This document shows, piece after piece, positions 10,658 through 22,254 of a stretch of DNA of 64,000 nt (position 1 is its first letter; every line of letters starts with the position of its first letter). Below the pieces are notes generated by a model. The model saw nothing but the letters and a program-made list of their open reading frames with translations, was not told the origin of the DNA and ran no database searches. This DNA is from Streptococcus sp. 68 (lineage in GTDB: Bacteria > Bacillota > Bacilli > Lactobacillales > Streptococcaceae). Where the stretch lies: NCBI RefSeq assembly GCF_013277415.1, contig NZ_VMMX01000010.1:98952-162951 (forward strand). Direction: 5' to 3'. The translations under genes and the position numbers were made by a program.

Positions 10658-12235
10658 ATGAAATTTCTAAAATACATTAAAACTAATATTTTTATCTATT
10701 TTTTAATAGGAGTGCTTTTGAATAGTGGGATGGCTCTAATAAAGCCATTGTTATTGGATAAGCTATTGAATATTCGTGAAGAGCAACTTACAATTGGTAC
10801 AATTTCATACTTTGTTTTATATGGACTGTGTTTGCACCTGTTTTTTTATAGCACGATGTTGCTAGCAAATTTTGTCAGTAATAATCTGCAGCGTCATCTA
10901 CAAATTCGTTTAAAAGATCAGCTTATCAAGAAACTATTTTTGAAGGAAAATGTTGTATATGATGAAAAAGTTTCAATTGTTACACAAGATATGGAACTGC
11001 TCTATAATCGCTTCTTTTTACCCCTGGATATGATAGTTGGAAGAGTTTTTATACTTTGTACAACGATTGTTTTTATTTTGGTGCAAAATTTTTGGCTTGG
11101 TATTGTTTTTATCGTGTTCTCTTTTCTTCGACCATTACCTCAATGGGTAATGAATAATCATTTAATGAAAAGTGGTGCAAATTTTTCGGAAATGCAAAAA
11201 GCTTTTCATCTATCTGTAGGAGATTTTTTTAAGGGAGCAGATACGATATATTTTTATGGCGCTAGTAAAGAAAACCTTGCTAAGATGAGAAAAAACAACG
11301 AGTGTTACGAGAACGCTCGTTGGAAAAATGAATGGACTAGCAATGTCGTTTATTTTTTCAATGGTCCTTTAGAATTCCTTAGTCAGGTACTACCTCTTGC
11401 ACTTGGTCTTTTATTACAAAAGAGCGGTATAGAGTTAACAACAGCTAGTTTGGTCTCTATGTATATAGCTACAATGAATCTTAGCGGACCTATTCAAAGA
11501 ATTATGTATAGCATATCTGATATACAGCGATCGCAAACAGTGAAAGAAAAAATATTTTCATTATTGGAAGAATCTTGTTTAGAAACATCATATCCGACAG
11601 TCGAATCTTTAGCTGAGCTAGTTTTGGAGGGTGTTTCAAAACAGGTTGGAGAGCAAGTGCTCTTTTATGATTTGTCACTTAGATTAACCAAGCCAAGTAA
11701 AGTTTTAATAAAGGGAGCTAGTGGTACCGGAAAGTCAACTCTCCTACAGTTGGTAGCAGGAAAGATAAGTCCGAATAGTGGTAGAATTATCGTACGTGAT
11801 AAATCAGGTCGAGAATTTACTCATTATCAAGGGAATGTCGCTTATATCTCTCAGAATCCATTTTTCAGACATGGGACAATTCGAGAAAATTTAACATTAG
11901 GACAGGAGATTTCAGATAAAGAATTACTCTGTTGCCTAGAACAAGTTGGCTTAACGAATGAAATCACTAATATCTTGGATTATCAACTGATAAATAATGG
12001 AGAAAACATTTCAGGTGGGCAACGTTTACGACTTGAATTAGTTCGCTGTCTGCTTCGGAAAAAAGACATTGTGTTGGCGGATGAGGTTACATCATCCTTA
12101 GACAAGGACAATGCATATCAAGTGCGCCAGTTACTTTTGCAGTTGCCTATCATTTTGATTGAAGTTGCTCATCATATTGATTCAGAAACGGTTTATAATC
12201 AAGTAATTGATTTGGGAAAATATAGAATAAAATAA
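10658..12235 (+). CDS. ABC exporter, fused membrane and ATPase domains
   Basis: 525-residue half-transporter. The first about 300 residues have several hydrophobic segments (for example IFIYFLIGVLLNSGMALI and FILCTTIVFILVQNFWLGIV). The ATPase has Walker A GASGTGKSTLL, signature ISGGQRLRLELVR and Walker B region DIVLADEVTSSLD. No C39 peptidase domain is present, so leader removal must be done elsewhere. Position after the maturase suggests export of the modified peptide or self-protection. The start ATG 10658 has a weak ribosome site. Confidence 0.85.
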   Translation: MKFLKYIKTNIFIYFLIGVLLNSGMALIKPLLLDKLLNIREEQLTIGTISYFVLYGLCLHLFFYSTMLLANFVSNNLQRHLQIRLKDQLIKKLFLKENVVYDEKVSIVTQDMELLYNRFFLPLDMIVGRVFILCTTIVFILVQNFWLGIVFIVFSFLRPLPQWVMNNHLMKSGANFSEMQKAFHLSVGDFFKGADTIYFYGASKENLAKMRKNNECYENARWKNEWTSNVVYFFNGPLEFLSQVLPLALGLLLQKSGIELTTASLVSMYIATMNLSGPIQRIMYSISDIQRSQTVKEKIFSLLEESCLETSYPTVESLAELVLEGVSKQVGEQVLFYDLSLRLTKPSKVLIKGASGTGKSTLLQLVAGKISPNSGRIIVRDKSGREFTHYQGNVAYISQNPFFRHGTIRENLTLGQEISDKELLCCLEQVGLTNEITNILDYQLINNGENISGGQRLRLELVRCLLRKKDIVLADEVTSSLDKDNAYQVRQLLLQLPIILIEVAHHIDSETVYNQVIDLGKYRIK

Positions 12236-12260
12236 ATAGACTTGTTCGGCATCTTGCTAG

Positions 12261-12290
12261 CCATAATATATGTGTTATATTATGGATTGT
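12261..12290. terminator. Perfect inverted repeat between ABC and MFS genes
   Basis: CCATAATATA (12261-12270), loop TGTGT, TATATTATGG (12276-12285), then ATTGTTTTA. The T tract is interrupted, so it may be a weak terminator or a protein site. The rest of 12291-12446 shows nothing recognisable. Confidence 0.5.
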
Positions 12291-12446
12291 TTTAGCTGAT
12301 TTAAAGATGTGAGAACTAAAAACTATGGCTAAGTTGGAATGTTAAAAATTCAATTTCTGACCACCTAATCTTGTGTCAAATAGTTATCAAACAAAGTCTA
12401 CTATACCATTTATCAGTTAAATATTTTTATGTTATAGGAGCGCTAC

Positions 12447-13625
12447 ATGTCTAATTCATTTGTCAAGTTGTTAGTCTCTCAATTGTTTGCAAATTTAGCA
12501 GATATTTTCTTTAGAGTAACAATCATTGCTAACATATACATTATTTCAAAATCAGTAATTGCCACGTCATTAGTTCCCATTTTAATAGGGATATCCTCTT
12601 TTGTTGCGAGTCTTTTAGTTCCTTTAGTTACTAAAAGGATAGCGCTAAATAGAGTTTTATCTTTATCCCAATTTGGAAAGACTATATTATTGGCGATACT
12701 GGTAGGAATGTTTACCGTAATGCAATCCGTAGCGCCTTTGGTAACCTATCTATTTGTTGTGGCAATTTCAATATTAGATGGTTTTGCAGCACCTGTTTCC
12801 TATGCTATTGTGCCACGCTATGCGACCGATTTGGGTAAGGCTAATTCAGCCTTATCAATGAGTGGTGAAGCTGTTCAGTTAGTGGGTTGGGGATTAGGTG
12901 GACTCTTGTTTGCAACAATTGGTCTTTTACCTACCACGTTTATCATTTTAATGTTGTATATAATTTCTAGCTTTCTGATGTTATTTCTTCCTAACGCTGA
13001 AGTGGAGGTGTTAGAGTCAGAAACTAATCTTGAAATTTTGCTCAAAGGTTGGAAGTTAGTTGCTAGAGATCCTAGATTAAGACTTTTTGTATCAGCAAAT
13101 TTATTGGAAATTTTCTCAAATACGATTTGGGTTTCTTCCATTATACTTGTTTTTGTAACTGAGTTATTAAATAAAACGGAAAGTTACTGGGGATATTCTA
13201 ATACAGCATACTCTATTGGTATTATAATTAGTGGCTTAATTGCTTTTAGGCTATCTGAAAAGTTCCTTGCTGCTAAATGGGAAAGTATTCTTTTTCCGCT
13301 TGTAGCTATGGCAATAGTGACACTGACTATTCTATATTTTCCAAACGCACAGATTTTTTTATTATTTTCAGCTTTAGTTGGTATGTTATCGCAACTAAAA
13401 GAAGTTCCTGAAAGTGTATTTCTTCAGGAAACAGTAGAGGAAAATAACTTGGTTAATGTCTATTCCGTTCTTGAAGTGATTTCGACACTAGCATTTTCAG
13501 TGTTTGTTTTGCTAATGAGCTATATTACTGAGAGTTTTGGTATTAGCATCAGTTTTTGGCTATCAGCCATTTGTCTGATGATAGAAGCTATTTTAATTTA
13601 TATCAGACGAGATTATTTTAAATAA
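12447..13625 (+). CDS. MFS-family efflux permease
   Basis: 392 residues, about twelve hydrophobic segments spread over the whole length, no soluble domain. It resembles the enterobactin/macrolide-exporter type MFS proteins of Firmicutes. ATAGGAGCGCTAC precedes ATG 12447. Last gene of the AT-rich island; its stop codon overlaps the right inverted repeat. Likely role is export of, or immunity to, the island peptide, but this rests on position only. Confidence 0.8.
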   Translation: MSNSFVKLLVSQLFANLADIFFRVTIIANIYIISKSVIATSLVPILIGISSFVASLLVPLVTKRIALNRVLSLSQFGKTILLAILVGMFTVMQSVAPLVTYLFVVAISILDGFAAPVSYAIVPRYATDLGKANSALSMSGEAVQLVGWGLGGLLFATIGLLPTTFIILMLYIISSFLMLFLPNAEVEVLESETNLEILLKGWKLVARDPRLRLFVSANLLEIFSNTIWVSSIILVFVTELLNKTESYWGYSNTAYSIGIIISGLIAFRLSEKFLAAKWESILFPLVAMAIVTLTILYFPNAQIFLLFSALVGMLSQLKEVPESVFLQETVEENNLVNVYSVLEVISTLAFSVFVLLMSYITESFGISISFWLSAICLMIEAILIYIRRDYFK

Positions 13626-13755
13626 GAGACTGGTTAAAAAGTCTTGAAAAATTAGAAAAGCGCATAGTATCAGGTGTTGAAAAACTTGATATTGTGCGTT
13701 TTATTATGGAAAGATTCCCTTCATTGTCTCCTGAAATGGAGTTTTTGCCCAGGAT
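13624..13755. repeat. Right inverted repeat of the peptide island (terminator-like)
   Basis: Inverted partner of 7733-7861. The core hairpin GCGCATAGTATCA / TGATATTGTGC is followed by GTTTTATT and can terminate the MFS transcript. Similarity continues beyond the hairpin, past the point needed for a terminator. Confidence 0.6.
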
Positions 13756-13835
13756 CACTCTATTTGAAATATACATAGAAAAACCGCATAATTCTTAAAA
13801 TAAACTGAAATCTAGTGAAAATGTACGGTAAACAA

Positions 13836-13865
13836 TTGAAAAACTAGTCTATAAAGTGGTACAAT
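13836..13865 (+). promoter_or_regulatory. dlt operon promoter
   Basis: TTGAAA (13836-13841), 18-base spacer, TACAAT (13860-13865), about 70 bp before dltX. No CiaR-type repeat was seen. Confidence 0.65.
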
Positions 13866-13934
13866 AGTAGAAAAATACTATAGTAAGAGTCTATCTTATT
13901 TAGCAAAAATTACAGAAATGAATGGTTTTTCTTG

Positions 13935-14066
13935 ATGAAACAGAGAAAAGAATTGTACCTCTTTCTTGGTCGGACAGCCTTGTATTTTCTTATCTTTCTA
14001 GGGCTGCTTTACTTCTTTAGCTATCTTGGCCAGGGTCAAGGAAGCTTTATCTATAATGAATTTTAA
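13935..14066 (+). CDS. dltX: DltX, small D-alanylation membrane protein
   Basis: 43 residues starting MKQRKELYLFLGRTALYF, one transmembrane segment, and the conserved C-terminal end SFIYNEF that is essential in DltX proteins and thought to shuttle D-alanine through DltB. Lies 20 bp before dltA. Often missed because of its size. Confidence 0.93.
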   Translation: MKQRKELYLFLGRTALYFLIFLGLLYFFSYLGQGQGSFIYNEF

Positions 14067-14086
14067 CTTGAAGGAGAATTCCTATT

Positions 14087-15637
14087 GTGTCAAATAAACC
14101 AATAGTAGATATGATTGAAACCATTGAGCATTTTGCTCAGACACAGCCTAACTATCCTGTTTACAATGTTTTGGGGCAGGAACACACTTATGGAGATTTA
14201 AAGGCTGATTCGGATAGTTTGGCTGCAGCCATTGACCAACTAGGCTTGCCTAAGAAGTCTCCTGTGGTCGTTTTTGGTGGCCAAGAATATGAAATGTTGG
14301 CAACTTTTGTAGCCTTGACTAAGTCAGGACATGCCTACATTCCAATTGATAGTCATTCGGCTTTGGAGCGAGTTTCAGCTATTTTAGAAGTAGCAGAGCC
14401 AAGCTTGATTATTGCCATCTCAGACTTTCCATTGGAGCAGGTTTCTACACCGATGATGACTCTAGCTCAGGTTCAAGAAGCCTTTGCCCAAGGGACTAGC
14501 TATGAGATCACACATCCAGTCAAGGGCGATGATAACTACTACATTATCTTTACTTCTGGTACGACTGGTAAGCCAAAGGGAGTGCAGATTTCCCATGATA
14601 ACCTCCTCAGCTTTACCAACTGGATGATTATGGACAAGGAATTTGTGACGCCAAGTCGTCCGCAAATGCTGGCTCAACCACCTTATTCATTTGACCTGTC
14701 TGTCATGTACTGGGCACCGACCTTGGCACTTGGTGGTACGCTTTTCGCTCTTCCTTCAGCTATTACTCAGGACTTTAAGCAACTCTTTGCGACCATCTTT
14801 TCATTGCCAATCGCTATCTGGACATCAACGCCTTCTTTTGCGGATATGGCCATGTTGTCAGAAGACTTCAATAGTCAGAAAATGCCTGGAATCACGCATT
14901 TCTACTTTGATGGAGAAGAATTGACGGTTAAAACGGCTCAAAAATTGCGTGAGCGTTTCCCACATGCCCGTATTATCAATGCCTACGGCCCAACAGAAGC
15001 GACAGTAGCCCTGTCAGCAGTTTCCGTGACAGACGAGATGTTAGCGACTCTCAAACGCCTACCAATCGGCTATACCAAGGCTGATTCTCCAACCTTTATT
15101 ATTGATGAGGAAGGCAATAAACTGCCAAATGGTGAACAGGGAGAAATCATTGTTTCTGGGCCAGCTGTTTCAAAAGGTTATATGAACAATCCTGAAAAAA
15201 CAGCGGAAGCCTTCTTTGAATTTGAAGGTCTGCCAGCCTATCACACAGGCGATGTGGGAACCATGACAGATGAGGGCTTACTTCTCTACGGCGGACGCAT
15301 GGACTTCCAGATTAAGTTCAACGGTTACCGCATTGAGTTAGAAGATGTCTCTCAAAATCTTAATAAGTCTCGTTATATCGAATCTGCTGTCGCAGTACCA
15401 CGTTATAACAAGGATCACAAGGTACAAAATCTACTGGCCTATGTCATCTTAAAAGACGGTGTTCGTGAGCAGTTTGAGCGTGATATCGATATTACCAAGG
15501 CTATCAAGGAAGACCTGATAGACATCATGATGTCCTACATGATGCCGTCTAAATTCCTTTACCGAGACAGTTTGCCATTGACTCCCAATGGAAAGATTGA
15601 TATTAAAGGATTGATTAACGAGGTGAATAAGAGATGA
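14087..15637 (+). CDS. dltA: D-alanine--poly(phosphoribitol) ligase
   Basis: Adenylates D-alanine and loads it on DltC. 516 residues, from GTG 14087 with AAGGAGAATT upstream. The ANL-superfamily P-loop [11 protein letters not shown] lies near residue 155, [12 protein letters not shown] near 300 and the C-terminal lysine motif NGKID near 505. Overlaps dltB by 4 bp. Confidence 0.97.
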   Translation: MSNKPIVDMIETIEHFAQTQPNYPVYNVLGQEHTYGDLKADSDSLAAAIDQLGLPKKSPVVVFGGQEYEMLATFVALTKSGHAYIPIDSHSALERVSAILEVAEPSLIIAISDFPLEQVSTPMMTLAQVQEAFAQGTSYEITHPVKGDDNYYIIFTSGTTGKPKGVQISHDNLLSFTNWMIMDKEFVTPSRPQMLAQPPYSFDLSVMYWAPTLALGGTLFALPSAITQDFKQLFATIFSLPIAIWTSTPSFADMAMLSEDFNSQKMPGITHFYFDGEELTVKTAQKLRERFPHARIINAYGPTEATVALSAVSVTDEMLATLKRLPIGYTKADSPTFIIDEEGNKLPNGEQGEIIVSGPAVSKGYMNNPEKTAEAFFEFEGLPAYHTGDVGTMTDEGLLLYGGRMDFQIKFNGYRIELEDVSQNLNKSRYIESAVAVPRYNKDHKVQNLLAYVILKDGVREQFERDIDITKAIKEDLIDIMMSYMMPSKFLYRDSLPLTPNGKIDIKGLINEVNKR

Positions 15638-16878
15638 TGGAGTTCTTTCAACAGCTTCCTCATTTAGAGCCATACGGCAATCCTCAGTATTTTGTCTATG
15701 TGATTGCTGCAACCTTACCCATCTTTATTGGCCTCTTTTTCAAGAAACGCTTTGCCTGGTATGAAGTGCTGGTTAGCCTCTTCTTTATCGTCACCATGTT
15801 GGTGGGTGGAAAGACCAATCAACTGGCTGCCTTGGGTATTTACCTTTGCTGGGAAATAGTGCTCCTGCTTTTCTACAAGCATTATCGAAAAAGCAAGGAT
15901 GGCAAGTGGGTCTTCTACTTAGTTAGTTTTCTGTCCTTACTTCCGATTATCTTTGTCAAGGTGCAGCCAGCTATCAATGGAACGCAGTCTTTGCTTGGAT
16001 TTTTGGGAATTTCTTATCTGACCTTTCGTTCGGTTGGGATTATCATCGAGCTGAGAGATGGAGTGATTAAGGATTTTACCCTCTGGGAATTCCTTCGTTT
16101 CCTTCTCTTCATGCCGACTTTTTCAAGTGGTCCAATCGATCGCTTTAAGCGTTTTAATGAAAATTATCAGGCCATTCCTGAGCGAGATGAGTTGATGGAT
16201 ATGCTGGATGAATCTGTTCGCTATATCATGTGGGGATTTTTGTATAAGTTTATCCTAGCTCATGTTTTAGGAGAGACCTTACTCCCTCCTCTGAAGAATC
16301 TAGCCTTGCAGTCAGGTGGTTTCTTTAACCTCTATGCCTTGGCAGTTATGTATACCTTTGGTCTGGAGCTCTTTTTTGACTTTGCAGGTTACTCTATGTT
16401 TGCCTTGGCCATCTCAAACTTAATGGGAATCCGTAGCCCTATCAACTTTAACAAGCCCTTTTTATCAAGGGATTTAAAGGAATTTTGGAATCGCTGGCAT
16501 ATGAGTCTCTCTTTCTGGTTCCGTGACTTTGTCTTTATGCGAATGGTGATGGTATTGACCAGAAAGAAGGTCTTTAAAAATCGTAATGTAACCTCAAGTG
16601 TGGCCTACATTGTAAATATGCTGGTTATGGGATTTTGGCATGGAGTGACCTGGTATTATATCGCCTATGGCCTCTTTCATGGACTGGGCTTGGTCATTAA
16701 TGACGCTTGGATTCGTAAGAAAAAAACGCTTAATAAGGAACGGAAAAAAGCAGGGAAAGCTGCTCTACCTGAGAATCGCTGGATTCAGTTGCTTGGCATG
16801 GTTATCACCTTCCATGTCGTCATGCTGTCATTCTTAATCTTTTCTGGATTCTTGAATGATCTATGGTTTAAAAAATAA
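15634..16878 (+). CDS. dltB: DltB, MBOAT-family D-alanyl transfer membrane protein
   Basis: 414-residue polytopic membrane acyltransferase that passes D-alanine from DltC across the membrane. The MBOAT catalytic histidine is His336 in [11 protein letters not shown], with the companion [17 protein letters not shown] overlap with dltA shows coupling. Confidence 0.97.
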   Translation: MMEFFQQLPHLEPYGNPQYFVYVIAATLPIFIGLFFKKRFAWYEVLVSLFFIVTMLVGGKTNQLAALGIYLCWEIVLLLFYKHYRKSKDGKWVFYLVSFLSLLPIIFVKVQPAINGTQSLLGFLGISYLTFRSVGIIIELRDGVIKDFTLWEFLRFLLFMPTFSSGPIDRFKRFNENYQAIPERDELMDMLDESVRYIMWGFLYKFILAHVLGETLLPPLKNLALQSGGFFNLYALAVMYTFGLELFFDFAGYSMFALAISNLMGIRSPINFNKPFLSRDLKEFWNRWHMSLSFWFRDFVFMRMVMVLTRKKVFKNRNVTSSVAYIVNMLVMGFWHGVTWYYIAYGLFHGLGLVINDAWIRKKKTLNKERKKAGKAALPENRWIQLLGMVITFHVVMLSFLIFSGFLNDLWFKK

Positions 16879-16888
16879 AAGGAAGTAA

Positions 16889-18392
<1,504 letters not shown>

Positions 18393-18404
18393 ATCATAAT
18401 ATAG

Positions 18405-18454
18405 AAGAGTTCAAGAATGAAGCTGATTTTTACGTTTTTTCTTGACTCTTTTTT
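18405..18454 (+). terminator. dlt operon terminator overlapping the adcR promoter
   Basis: AAGAGTTCAAGAA (18405-18417) pairs with TTCTTGACTCTT (18439-18450) with one bulged T, then a T run. The 3' arm contains the -35 hexamer of adcR. Confidence 0.8.
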
Positions 18455-18491
18455 AGATTATGATATAATGAACCAGTAAATGACCGGTTAA
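18442..18491 (+). promoter_or_regulatory. adcR promoter with AdcR operator
   Basis: TTGACT (18442-18447), 16-base spacer, TATAAT (18464-18469) with an extended TGA. ATGACCGGTTAA at 18480-18491 matches 10 of 12 positions of the AdcR box TTAACYRGTTAA and lies at the transcription start, consistent with zinc-dependent autorepression. Confidence 0.85.
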
Positions 18492-18544
18492 TAAATTGGT
18501 TTTCTCTTAGAAATAGAGAAGAAGGGATGGGAAAGGAGTAATAC

Positions 18545-18985
18545 ATGAGACAGCTTGCACAGGAAATCGACACATTTTTAAATGAGGTTATTTTAAGAGC
18601 TGAAAATCAGCATGAAATCCTAATAGGTCATTGCACTAGCGAGGTGGCCCTGACCAATACTCAGGAGCATATCCTCATGCTTTTGTCAGAGGAATCTTTA
18701 ACAAATTCAGAATTGGCCCGTCGTCTCAATGTCAGTCAGGCTGCAGTTACCAAGGCCATTAAGTCTTTGGTCAAGGAAGGGATGTTGGAAACATCCAAGG
18801 ATCCTAAAGATGCGCGTGTGATTTTTTATCAGTTGACTGATTTGGCTCGTCCAATCGCTGAGGAGCATCATCACCACCATGAGCATACACTTTTAACCTA
18901 TGAACAAGTGGCGACTCAGTTTACTCCAAATGAACAAAAAGTGATTCAGCGGTTTTTGACTGCTTTAGTAGGAGAAATCAAATAA
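18545..18985 (+). CDS. adcR: Zinc-responsive MarR-family repressor
   Basis: 146 residues. Winged helix-turn-helix in the middle ([20 protein letters not shown] is the recognition region, about 57-77), and His-rich zinc ligands in [12 protein letters not shown]. Represses zinc uptake genes when zinc is sufficient. TAA/ATG overlap of 1 bp with adcC. Confidence 0.96.
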   Translation: MRQLAQEIDTFLNEVILRAENQHEILIGHCTSEVALTNTQEHILMLLSEESLTNSELARRLNVSQAAVTKAIKSLVKEGMLETSKDPKDARVIFYQLTDLARPIAEEHHHHHEHTLLTYEQVATQFTPNEQKVIQRFLTALVGEIK

Positions 18986-19689
18986 TGAGATACATTACGG
19001 TAGAGGATTTATCCTTCTATTATGATAAGGAGCCCGTTCTTGAACATATCAATTATAGTGTTGATAGTGGGGAATTTGTTACCTTGACAGGGGAAAATGG
19101 AGCAGCTAAGACGACACTCATCAAGGCCAGTCTTGGAATTCTCCAACCACGCATTGGTAAGGTAACCATTTCAAAGACAAATACGCAGGGTAAGAAATTG
19201 AGAATAGCTTACCTTCCTCAACAGATTGCTAGTTTTAATGCAGGTTTTCCAAGTACGGTTTACGAATTTGTCAAGTCGGGTCGCTATCCGCGAAAAGGCT
19301 GGTTCCGTCGTTTGAATGCTCATGATGAGGAGCATATCAAGGCCAGTTTGGACTCAGTTGGCATGTGGGAACACCGAGACAAACGCTTGGGGTCTCTATC
19401 TGGAGGACAAAAGCAGCGAGCGGTGATTGCGCGTATGTTTGCTTCGGATCCAGATGTGTTTATCCTAGATGAGCCGACAACGGGGATGGATGCAGGAAGT
19501 AAAAACGAATTTTACGAACTCATGCACCACAGCGCCCATCATCATGGCAAGGCTGTTTTGATGATTACTCATGACCCTGAAGAAGTTAAGGACTATGCGG
19601 ACCGCAATATTCATCTAGTCCGTAACCAAGACTCGCCATGGCGTTGTTTCAACGTTCATGAGAATGATCAGGAGGTGGGCCATGCTTAG
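18985..19689 (+). CDS. adcC: Zinc ABC transporter ATP-binding protein
   Basis: 234 residues. Walker A is [10 protein letters not shown] (an Ala where Ser/Gly is common, still GxxGxxKT), signature SLSGGQKQR, Walker [13 protein letters not shown], and switch His in LMITHD. Powers AdcB with the binding protein AdcA. Overlaps adcB by 8 bp. Confidence 0.96.
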   Translation: MRYITVEDLSFYYDKEPVLEHINYSVDSGEFVTLTGENGAAKTTLIKASLGILQPRIGKVTISKTNTQGKKLRIAYLPQQIASFNAGFPSTVYEFVKSGRYPRKGWFRRLNAHDEEHIKASLDSVGMWEHRDKRLGSLSGGQKQRAVIARMFASDPDVFILDEPTTGMDAGSKNEFYELMHHSAHHHGKAVLMITHDPEEVKDYADRNIHLVRNQDSPWRCFNVHENDQEVGHA

Positions 19690-20488
19690 TTTGTTATCTT
19701 ATGACTTTATGCAACGTGCCTTTCTGGCCGTTATTGCCATGAGTCTTTTCTCGCCGGTATTGGGGACCTTCCTTATCTTGCGCCGTCAGAGTTTGATGAG
19801 TGATACCCTCAGCCACGTCTCGCTTTCAGGTGTAGCATTTGGTCTGGTACTAGGGATTTCTCCGACTATTTCTACGATTGCTATTGTCTTGATTGCGGCG
19901 GTCTTTCTGGAGTATCTCCGTACGGTTTACAAGAGTTTTATGGAAATCGGGACAGCAATCCTCATGTCAACGGGTCTGGCTGTTTCTCTGATTGTTATGA
20001 GCAAGGGCAAAACTTCTAGTTCTATGAGTTTGGACCAGTATCTTTTTGGTTCCATCGTGACTATCAGCGAAGAACAGGTCATTTCCCTTTTTGTCATTGC
20101 GGCGGTTGTTTTGATTTTGACCTTCCTCTTCCTTCGTCCGATGTACATTTTGACCTTTGATGAGGATACGGCCTTTGTGGATGGCTTGCCAGTTCGTACC
20201 ATGTCCATTCTTTTTAACATGGTTACGGGGGTTGCCATTGCCCTTATGATTCCTGCAGCAGGAGCTCTTCTGGTATCGACCATTATGGTCTTGCCAGCTA
20301 GTATTGCCCTGCGTCTGGGGAAAAACTTTAAATCGGTTATGCTGCTTGCCAGTGCGATTGGCTTTTTGGGAATGGTGGCAGGACTCTACATTTCCTACTA
20401 TGCAGAAACACCTGCAAGCGCAAGTATTACCATTATTTTTGTAACTGTTTTCTTGCTAATTAGTTTAGTAAGACGTTTTATCAAATAG
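19682..20488 (+). CDS. adcB: Zinc ABC transporter permease
   Basis: 268 residues from ATG 19682, which has AGGAGGTGGGCC upstream; an upstream in-frame ATG at 19658 lies inside adcC and is unlikely. Eight or so membrane segments of the ABC-3 family, with [20 protein letters not shown] typical of metal permeases. Confidence 0.96.
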   Translation: MLSLLSYDFMQRAFLAVIAMSLFSPVLGTFLILRRQSLMSDTLSHVSLSGVAFGLVLGISPTISTIAIVLIAAVFLEYLRTVYKSFMEIGTAILMSTGLAVSLIVMSKGKTSSSMSLDQYLFGSIVTISEEQVISLFVIAAVVLILTFLFLRPMYILTFDEDTAFVDGLPVRTMSILFNMVTGVAIALMIPAAGALLVSTIMVLPASIALRLGKNFKSVMLLASAIGFLGMVAGLYISYYAETPASASITIIFVTVFLLISLVRRFIK

Positions 20489-20497
20489 GAGACTAAG

Positions 20498-22003
20498 ATG
20501 AAAAAAATTAGCTTATTACTAGCCAGTCTATGTGCCTTGTTTTTAGTGGCTTGTTCCAATCAAAAGCAGGCAGATGGCAAACTAAATATTGTGACAACCT
20601 TTTACCCTGTCTATGAATTTACCAAGCAAGTCGCAGGAGATACTGCTAATGTAGAACTCCTCATCGGTGCTGGTACAGAACCCCATGAATACGAACCGTC
20701 TGCCAAGGCAGTTGCCAAAATCCAAGACGCAGATACCTTCGTTTATGAAAATGAAAACATGGAAACATGGGTCCCTAAATTGCTAGATACTTTGGATAAG
20801 AAAAAGGTGAAAACCATCAAGGCGACAGGTGATATGTTGCTTTTGCCAGGTGGCGAGGAAGAAGAGGGAGACCATGACCATGGAGAAGAAGGCCATCACC
20901 ATGAGTTTGACCCCCATGTTTGGTTATCACCAGTTCGTGCCATTAAACTAGTAGAGCACATCCGTGACAGCTTATCAGCAGATTATCCGGATAAAAAAGA
21001 GACCTTTGAGAAGAATGCTGCTGCCTATATCGAAAAATTGCAAGCCTTGGATAAGTCTTATGCAGAAGGCTTGTCTCAAGCCAAACAAAAGAGCTTTGTA
21101 ACGCAACACGCAGCCTTTAACTACCTTGCCTTAGACTATGGGCTCAAACAAGTCGCAATCTCAGGCCTCTCTCCAGATGCAGAGCCATCAGCAGCTCGCT
21201 TGGCAGAATTGACAGAGTATGTCAAGAAAAATAAAATTGCCTATATCTACTTTGAGGAAAATGCTTCACAAGCCCTTGCTAACACACTTTCAAAAGAGGC
21301 AGGTGTCAAAACAGATGTCCTTAATCCTTTAGAAAGTCTGACAGAAGAAGATACCAAGGCGGGAGAAAATTATATCTCTATCATGGAGAAAAACCTCAAG
21401 GCTTTGAAACAAACAACAGACCAAGAAGGTCCAGCTATCGAACCTGAAAAGGCAGAGGATACCAAGACAGTTCAAAATGGTTACTTTGAGGATGCAGATG
21501 TCAAGGACCGCACCTTGAGTGACTATGCAGGTAACTGGCAATCAGTTTATCCTTTCCTTGAAGATGGCACGTTTGACCAAGTCTTTGACTACAAGGCTAA
21601 GTTGACTGGTAAGATGACTCAGGCTGAGTACAAGGCCTACTATACAAAAGGCTATCAGACAGATGTCACTAAGATTAACATTACTGATAATACTATGGAA
21701 TTTGTTCAAGGTGGACAAAGCAAGAAATACACTTACAAGTATGTGGGTAAGAAAATCTTGACTTACAAGAAAGGCAATCGTGGCGTGCGCTTCCTCTTTG
21801 AAGCAACGGATGCGGACGCTGGACAGTTCAAGTATGTTCAGTTTAGTGACCACAATATTGCCCCAGTTAAGGCAGAACATTTCCATATCTTCTTTGGAGG
21901 CACAAGCCAAGAAGCTCTATTTGAAGAAATGGACAACTGGCCAACCTATTACCCAGATAATCTATCTGGACAAGAAATCGCCCAAGAAATGTTGGCGCAT
22001 TGA
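20498..22003 (+). CDS. adcA: Zinc-binding lipoprotein with C-terminal ZinT domain
   Basis: 501 residues. Lipoprotein signal with lipobox LVAC (Cys19). The ZnuA-like domain has EPHEYEPS, a His-rich loop (DHDHGEEGHHHEFDPHVW, near 125-145) and TQHAAF; from about residue 320 a ZinT/YodA domain follows (QSVYPFLEDG, FHIFFGG). Captures zinc outside the cell for AdcBC. Nine bp after adcB; AGGAGACTAAG is the ribosome site. Confidence 0.97.
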   Translation: MKKISLLLASLCALFLVACSNQKQADGKLNIVTTFYPVYEFTKQVAGDTANVELLIGAGTEPHEYEPSAKAVAKIQDADTFVYENENMETWVPKLLDTLDKKKVKTIKATGDMLLLPGGEEEEGDHDHGEEGHHHEFDPHVWLSPVRAIKLVEHIRDSLSADYPDKKETFEKNAAAYIEKLQALDKSYAEGLSQAKQKSFVTQHAAFNYLALDYGLKQVAISGLSPDAEPSAARLAELTEYVKKNKIAYIYFEENASQALANTLSKEAGVKTDVLNPLESLTEEDTKAGENYISIMEKNLKALKQTTDQEGPAIEPEKAEDTKTVQNGYFEDADVKDRTLSDYAGNWQSVYPFLEDGTFDQVFDYKAKLTGKMTQAEYKAYYTKGYQTDVTKINITDNTMEFVQGGQSKKYTYKYVGKKILTYKKGNRGVRFLFEATDADAGQFKYVQFSDHNIAPVKAEHFHIFFGGTSQEALFEEMDNWPTYYPDNLSGQEIAQEMLAH

Positions 22004-22007
22004 TGAG

Positions 22008-22042
22008 AAACCGACTAGTTCATAGGAGCTAGTCGGTTTTTT
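22008..22042 (+). terminator. adc operon terminator
   Basis: Perfect 11-bp stem AAACCGACTAG / CTAGTCGGTTT (22008-22018, 22029-22039) followed by Ts. Confidence 0.95.
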
Positions 22043-22103
22043 GATACTAGATGACTAATTTTATTATAGACCTTTCCAGAACTTTAAAAAATAAATAAAA
22101 CTC

Positions 22104-22198
22104 TTGAAATATCTGGATCTGTATGTTAGAATAATTTTATCGGATAAGGTTCATTAGAATACTACCCCCTAACTACTGCCATAGTTAAGGGGTGTTTT
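22104..22198 (+). ncRNA. Orphan Fst-type antitoxin RNA unit (copy A)
   Basis: Promoter TTGAAA (22104-22109), 17-base spacer, TAGAAT (22127-22132); short transcript containing GATAAGGTTCATTAG; terminator stem 22164-22193 with a T tract. Near-identical in design to copies B and C, but no toxin ORF converges on it. Coordinates include the promoter. The convergent minus-strand neighbour is a structured RNA instead. Confidence 0.65.
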
Positions 22199-22254
22199 GG
22201 TATATTCTACAGGAATAGAAAAAGACCCTCTAAACTTTGTAGAGAGCCTTAAAA

